The notes below the pieces were generated by a model that was not told the DNA's origin, did not search any database, and was given only the letters and a program-made list of their open reading frames with translations. DNA of 64,000 bases, taken from Cymbidium sinense (taxonomy: Eukaryota > Streptophyta > Magnoliopsida > Asparagales > Orchidaceae). A program made the position numbers and the translations under genes. How positions within the stretch are numbered: position 1 is the first letter of the stretch; every line of letters starts with the position of its first letter. Positions 58,141 to 64,000 of the stretch are shown one piece after another. The stretch lies in the NCBI GenBank assembly GCA_021442155.1, contig CM038221.1:28363906-28427905 (forward strand), in the 5' to 3' direction.

Positions 58141-59063
58141 TGATATGGCTCTCAAAATACCACTACCAAAGACAAATCTGATTGAAATCGGCATGATTGA
58201 GTCAAAATCGACGAGATCTGACTTAAAATATCAGAATCTTTTGACAATTAAATCCCAAAACACTCAAATATGGAGTGTTTATAGTCAAATCAGTCTCGAG
58301 CCGGATCTAACGAGCCTAAGATCTCATAATTGACTTCATTTGTGCATCCAAATGCTCAAAATACATCAAATTATCAAAGGAATCATCCCGAGTCCGATCA
58401 GAGTGTCTGCTTTACATAAATTTAAGAATGTCCCTCCTCCCATCTAAATAGGCTCTCATTCCTCACGAGGGAGGGTCGTGAAGAAGAAGAGGACAAACAA
58501 GAAGAAGGAGGAATAAACAAGTAAAGAAGAGGAGGTGCTGAGCAAGAAGAAGAGGAAGAGTCAAAGAAGCAAGAAGAGGAAGAGTCCAAGCAAGGAAGAA
58601 GAGAATAGTCAAGCAATGAAGAAGAGGAGGAATCAAGGAAGAAAAGGAAGAGTCCAAAGGAAGAAGGAGAGGAACCCAAGCAAGGAAGAAAAGGAAGAGT
58701 CCGAGGAAGAAGAGGAAACCCTGGGAGGAGGAGGAGAGCTCAAGAAGATCCTCCAAGATCGCATCCTCAAAGATCACTCCGCACCATCAACCGCCACCGC
58801 CACATCACTAATCTGCATTCCCACCGGTTACATCTCCACCATCAAGAATAACAATTACAACTTGTTACACTTATTCCTCTCTCATATGCAATTAATCCGT
58901 ATCGAAGACTTTGTTAAAACATATACATAGTGGAAGCTTTTCTTTTCTCCGGTGGTTTTCCACGTAAAATGAGGTCTCTTGTTCGCTTTTAATTACTGTG
59001 TGTGGAATTTTCAAACAAGGCTAAACTTTCACTCTACCGTGACTGGTTTTCTAGCACGCACCA
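58141..59063 (+). mobile_element. Solo LTR of the same family, opposite orientation (923 bp)
   Basis: Starts TGATATGGCTC and ends GCACGCACCA. A perfect ATTAA duplication lies at 58136-58140 and 59064-59068. It matches the reverse complement of 49706-50713 throughout (GGAGTGTTTATAGTCAAATC, ATACATAGTGGAAGCTTTTC). TATA-like CTAAATAGG lies at 58444-58452, then a purine-rich AAGAAGAGGAAGAGTC repeat (58470-58720). It arose by recombination between two LTRs of a former element. Confidence 0.9.
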
Positions 59064-59274
59064 ATTAAAAACATAAATTATTGATCTTTTATTTTAAGCG
59101 AGTCCCTTTAACCTATTAATTGGAATCTTGGATTTTTTTAATTAAGAGATCTTACTTTTAAGGCTTGGTATGAAATTGAGAAATCTATCAGTTCAAGCAC
59201 GAATCTTAATAAATATGTTATTGAATATTTTTTGAAATCAAAATTTTAATTTTTCAAACTCTTTTTGGTTATCA

Positions 59275-60869
59275 TGAAATGAATATAAATACCTCTATGG
59301 GATCAAAATTAACCCAATCTTGAGTCCAAACTAACCGAGATTAGACACTTTAAATATAATTAAAAATTCTAGGATATCATTTAGATTTCTAAATAGCTTT
59401 AAAAATAAAGCATGTTTATAGTCAAATAGAGCATCTCAACGAGATAAAACTAATGAGCCCAAAATCTCTTAATTTTGACTTTTATCTAGGCATTCAAATA
59501 CTTAAAATATATCTCATGATCAATTATTTTGTGTCGTCTCGTATAGTGGTTCAAAGTTTGCTTATATTTACAAGAAATGTCACTTTCAAAATCTATAAAT
59601 AGCCTCTCATTATTCACATAAGGGAAACTAAGTTGTATATGAGAGAGAACTCTCACACTTAAAGAATCCCAGAGCTTGACCGAACCACTGTCATGAGATC
59701 ATCGCCGATCGCCTCTAACTGACCATCACCTGATTACCGCTGGCCACTGTCATAAGACCATTGTCCAGACACCATCGTTAAATCACCGTCGTCAACCGCC
59801 ATCAATCGCCACCGCCAACAATTGTTGGTTCACCTTCAATGATCATAATCACCCGACGACTCCGCACCGCCATTATCATTGAATCATCGCTTTGCCACCA
59901 TCCGTCACCAAATCATCGCTAGAACACCTTCCAGCCATCATCGGATCACCGCCTCACTATCATTGGATTGTCGTCAAACCACAATCCAACTATCATTGTT
60001 AGATCATTGCCGGTTTCCATCACTAGACCACCACCAAACCACAATAGGTCATCATTACTAATACCGTTGTCATTTTATCCATCATCGTTAGACCATCAAG
60101 CATTATCATTCGATAATTGCTTTTAGTACCGCCGCTGACTTCGCTAGATCATCGTCGGATCACCATCCAACCATCGTTGCTAAATCACTGTCAGTTGCCA
60201 CCGCTAATCACCACTATCGAGTTCGATTGTTGTCTGCCATTAGAATCGCCGCAATCGCCAAACCACCGTCGTTTCCACCAACCGCCAACCATTTTCATCA
60301 AATAATATCCACCAACTGCTATGCCAATTTATCACATCTGGATCGCATTTCGCTATCGCAAGCTAAACTATTGTCTAACCACCTTCATCGGATTATCAAT
60401 ATTGTCTTAACTATTAGCCCCCAACTACACCTTCAAACAATTTACATCTTTGCCGACAAACATTAATGAATGTCATTGCTCATACAATCGATTCACATTG
60501 TTGACTCACGTCATCGCTTATATGATTGATGCCGCTCTTGACACACACCTTAATTTTATAAAGCAAGTGTATGCCATTGGCTCGCCAACACTTACATTGG
60601 AATCTATTCTCTATAATTCATGTCTGCTATATTGTATCAACTTCTTTCTTAGCTATGAGAAAGAATGTTATTTGTAACTGATATATACTAGTGGAACAAT
60701 TTAAATTAGGCTAGGCCTCATGATTTTTTTCTCTTTTGAGTGTTTTTCACATAAAAACTCTTGTGTTTCCTATAACTTTTCTCTCTTATCTGTATGTGTG
60801 CTGGATCTTTGTATAAATTAAGATGTTAACACATTTTCTCTACCATCCAGAATGTTCCTGCACACAACA
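59275..60869 (+). mobile_element. Older diverged solo LTR of a related family
   Basis: Starts TGAAATGAATATAAATACC and ends CCTGCACACAACA, parallel to the ends of 58141-59063. It shares GTTTATAGTCAAAT, ATAAATAGCCTCTCATT (TATA at 59592-59600), CTAGTGGAA and TTTCTCTACC in the same order. The transcribed part is longer and holds a CCATCG/CACCG low-complexity stretch (about 59690-60330), from which the open stretches at 59879-60677 come. Target duplication not recognisable. Confidence 0.65.
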
Positions 60870-63835
60870 AAGCTTTACATATCTCCAAATATCTAAATAG
60901 GTCATTTAAATTAAATTTAAACTCATGATATAAAATCAAGCATGAGTTCCAATATAGCTTTTTAAACTTGAAACTTTTGAAATTAATTTCAACAACATCT
61001 ATCCTTTATTTCAAACTAAAATTATAGTCAAAATAAACTTTTTAATAATAATGATCTAATGACACCAAAATAGATTGTATTTGATTCCAAGTGAGTTTGA
61101 ATCAAGTATTTATGACATAGCTAGAAACTTCATAATACTAATTAAAAGTTCAAATGCTCTCCAAATTTTGTATATTTAAATTGAGTTAAAAAATAATAAT
61201 AATCCAATGAGCCCAACATCACTAAGTTATGAGATTCATGAGACAATAAATATTGAAATAATGATCAATAATCAAATGAATCAATATTGACTATCTTACG
61301 ATGTGTTTTGAGACTTTAAATAAATTTATAAAATTACCACCAAAAACTACAATTAGATTTACTATTTACATGGAGCTATAATGAAAACAATAGAGCTTTG
61401 GTATTGAAAGAATTTTAGAGCATTGCCACAAGTTAGAAGTTGATAGTCAGCGCTACTAATTGTTATCAAGTGATTGCTATTGTCTAATCATCTTTGATCA
61501 TTATTTCCCATTCTTCATGATCCAACAATCATCACCAAACTTTTATTCTTATATCACTTTTACTCAATATCCATCCCCCAACTAGCATTGCCTCAATTGT
61601 TGTCATTCGCTACTATCAAAAAACCATCATCGCCCTTTAATACATCTCTATAATCTCATGTAATTATATTAGATTGCACTTATTTCATTTATCGTGTAAT
61701 TTGACTTCATAAATCGAAAGTAGGGTTATGCATTATCAAAATTTGATCCAATATAGGGTCAACTAAAAATTAACTCATTGTTTGAAATTAAATTATGACT
61801 TAATGGATTTGATTTTGAACCAACTCGACCTTAAATTGTATCAAGCTTGAACTAGATTGAAATCAATATTTAAAGTATATAATTGGTTATTAAGTCATTC
61901 TTTGTATGTCAGGCGAGGCGTAAGCATCAAAATTAATAAATTGAATAAAATAAGAAGTATTATATTAATATTAAAGTTTAAAAAATATATAATAAAATCC
62001 TAATATAAAAAATAATGAATCATACAAAACAAAATTTAACATATCAATATTTAACATCAAATTAAGAACCAAGAATTATTATACAAATATCAAAGTATTT
62101 ATATAAAAACTAATAGCATAACAATTCAAATAACATGAACAAAATAAATCCCTTTGTTCCACAATCCCATTCTCACTATTCAACATAAATTAAGAATAAT
62201 AACAAGTCATTAAGATTTGAATTTCTAGATTAAAAAATCTCAATAGGTCGTTGTTAAAATTATCACCATAATAAACTATTTTCTTCTCCTCATTTGTGTA
62301 ACCGTTCTCTTAAATTTTCACATCTTTAATCTCAATCATTTTTCTATTTATAAATTAATAGTTAATAATAATATCAATTAAAGCATAAATATAATAATTA
62401 TATTAATAGTTATGACTTAAATTTAAATAATTTTGTGTAGATATCTTTTTTATTTATATTTTGTTAGCTTGTATTAGACCGATTGATCCCATTTTTATGC
62501 TTGTCAGAGTAATATTGTAAATTAATTGGTTCAACTTATTTGTCATCATCCATAAATTATTAACATGCAAGGCTTGATTCTTTAATAGCAAATCAGTGTA
62601 GCTCTATAGTGCCATTATTAACTTGAATTTACTATATAATTAAATTAAAATAAAATAAAATTAATATAATCATTTCTTATTTCAACCAATAAATAACAAT
62701 TACTTAAAAAATATTTTGCAACTACATATTTAACTTCTTGTAGCCTAAATTAAAGAATTCCTTTATATTTGAAATGTTATGAGTTATAGATCAATTCTCA
62801 CCCTCTCAATTAAATTAACCAACTATCTATACATACACTCATATAAATCAATTTTAATCTTAAAATTGGAAAACTTATTATTAGTATATTGAATCTGAGG
62901 ATTAATATGATATTTATCTACATGAAAATGATGATGAAGCTAAACTTCCACTTCTCATAAATTATTTCTTAATTTTTTTGTTGGTCCTCTCCTCCTTTAT
63001 TATTGTTATTATATAACTCTTTTAAACAAAACCACCTTTCTAAGCTGTTATTTGGGGTTTAATATAACTTCCAATGTTGTGTTGCTTTTAATAGGATATA
63101 TGAAGTCAAGTATGCTATATTAAAGCTAGTCGTAGTAAGCCATAAGAGTTTCTTCTCTAAAAAAATCTATTTTTTAAACTAAAATCTATGAATGACAGTA
63201 AATAAAATTACTAATCACTTTAGTCTTTTTTTAAGTTCTCTTAATCTTCTTAATGATTCTCCCAATATCACTTAGTTAGTTCTTTGGAGTACAAGTTAAA
63301 ATATAGGATGAATCATGTTAAAATATATGAGGTTCTCATATTAAATGAAATGTCATTTTTATAAGGAATCTTTTAATATTCATGGACACATGCCTACAAG
63401 CTTCTCCAGCTTATATCATGAGACTTTCGATGGGTTATTGATGAAGAATAAGAATGATTATTTCATGAAATTATAACAAGAAATAATTTCTAGAATAAGA
63501 TTAAGCTATATTAGAAGGAATTGTATTTATCATATACATTATGAAAAATAAACAAAGTATTTTTAATTTTTTTTTATCTTCATTAATTTTGTATCATTTA
63601 ATTGATAATATTATATTTCAAATTCAATCGATCAAACAATGTTTACATTTAAATTAGAGATTTTATTTCAAATGCATTCTCAAAAGACATTATATTTTCA
63701 ATAAAAAAGGTTAAATAATAAAGTTAATTTATAATACAATACACGTGATGCTAAATGAACACTCCCTAAATTAGCTAAATGTATAAAAACATCTCGATCA
63801 GTCCTACTCGTCACAAAAATATTAAAAAAAGGAAA
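60870..63835. other. AT-rich intergenic stretch without recognisable gene
   Basis: Possibly a still older relative of the same LTR lies at about 61080-61690 (AATGAGCCCAACATCA, an ATCATC-rich stretch). A single hAT-type GGCGAGGCGTAAGC word occurs at 61913-61926. Otherwise simple AT-rich DNA. Confidence 0.4.
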
Positions 63836-63838
63836 ATT

Positions 63839-63908
<70 letters not shown>

Positions 63909-64000
63909 ATGTATTAATATATCTAATATCTAAAATTTAATATTTATAAATGTAACATATTTTTTATATTTCAAAAAGATAAATTTTACGATAAAAAATT
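63836..64000. mobile_element. Foldback MITE relative with (TA)n, cut by the window end
   Basis: A (TA)n run at 63842-63905 is followed by TTTATGTATTAATATATCTA and ATATCTAAAATTTAATATTT, the family arm seen at 47401-47460 and 57725-57770. The other arm would lie beyond the window. Confidence 0.5.
63842..63905 (+). repeat. (TA)n microsatellite
   Basis: About 64 bases of TA dinucleotides. Confidence 0.95.

Noticed and set aside
58463..58930. 131-codon plus-strand and 104-codon minus-strand open stretches
   Set aside because: The same LTR simple repeat as at 50 kb; translation is low-complexity Lys/Glu or Ser/Phe.
49706..59063. A larger composite element bounded by 49706 and 59063
   Set aside because: The 58141-59063 LTR is inverted and has its own ATTAA duplication, while 49706-57326 has ATATT, so they are separate insertions.
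59879..60677. His/Thr/Ser-rich open stretches
   Set aside because: By-product of the CCATCG/CACCG simple repeat within an old LTR.

Overview
The window is nuclear DNA from a flowering plant. It is gene-poor and AT-rich, holds a nuclear gene for a chloroplast RNA-splicing factor with conventional GT-AG introns, and is otherwise filled with plant transposable elements: Ty3/Tat LTR retrotransposons, RTE-type LINEs, hAT, MULE-like and PIF/Harbinger-like DNA elements. The repeat content would suit a monocot, but I cannot fix the species.

Only one protein-coding gene can be supported. Five exons on the minus strand, scattered over about 28 kb, join in phase into one CRS2-associated factor 1 (CAF1) reading frame. 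Exon 1 is 46375-47202, exon 2 27974-28101, exon 3 20318-20543, exon 4 19909-20036 and exon 5 18921-19832. Introns 1 and 2 are about 18.3 kb and 7.4 kb and are packed with transposons; introns 3 and 4 are 281 and 76 bp. The predicted protein is about 740 residues: transit peptide, two CRM RNA-binding domains and a long acidic/serine-rich tail ending in the family's conserved C-terminus. Exon 1 appears to lack one base near its start: the only good ATG lies in a different frame from the conserved body.

Layout, left to right. 1-8257: decayed Tat-lineage LTR retrotransposon on the minus strand (integrase, second archaeal-type RNase H, RNase H, RT, protease, unknown 5' ORF, leader, tRNA-type primer site), followed by part of its LTR. 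Its leader carries about 15 short inverted repeats whose arms change together. 9.8-18.7 kb: AT-rich intergenic DNA with small repeats and two promoter-like patches. 18.7-47.3 kb: CAF1. Intron 2 holds an RTE LINE fragment, a Harbinger-like MITE and a 5.1 kb hAT-like element. Intron 1 holds an RTE LINE with RT, two adjacent long-TIR elements (one MULE-like with a 9-bp duplication), a Tat integrase remnant, a Ty3 gag remnant, a MITE and a decayed hAT with transposase. 47.3-49.5 kb: a nested foldback MITE at the CAF1 promoter, AT-rich DNA and another MITE.

49706-57326: an LTR retrotransposon bounded by a perfect 5-bp target duplication (ATATT). It has a gag remnant but no visible pol, and most of its interior is three kinds of GC-rich tandem repeat. 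A solo LTR of the same family with its own duplication (ATTAA) follows in the opposite orientation (58141-59063), then an older relative (59275-60869). The rest is AT-rich DNA with (TA)n tracts tied to the foldback MITE family.

No tRNA, rRNA, CRISPR or bacterial-type operon is present. Element boundaries and homologies were read by eye; none was computed.
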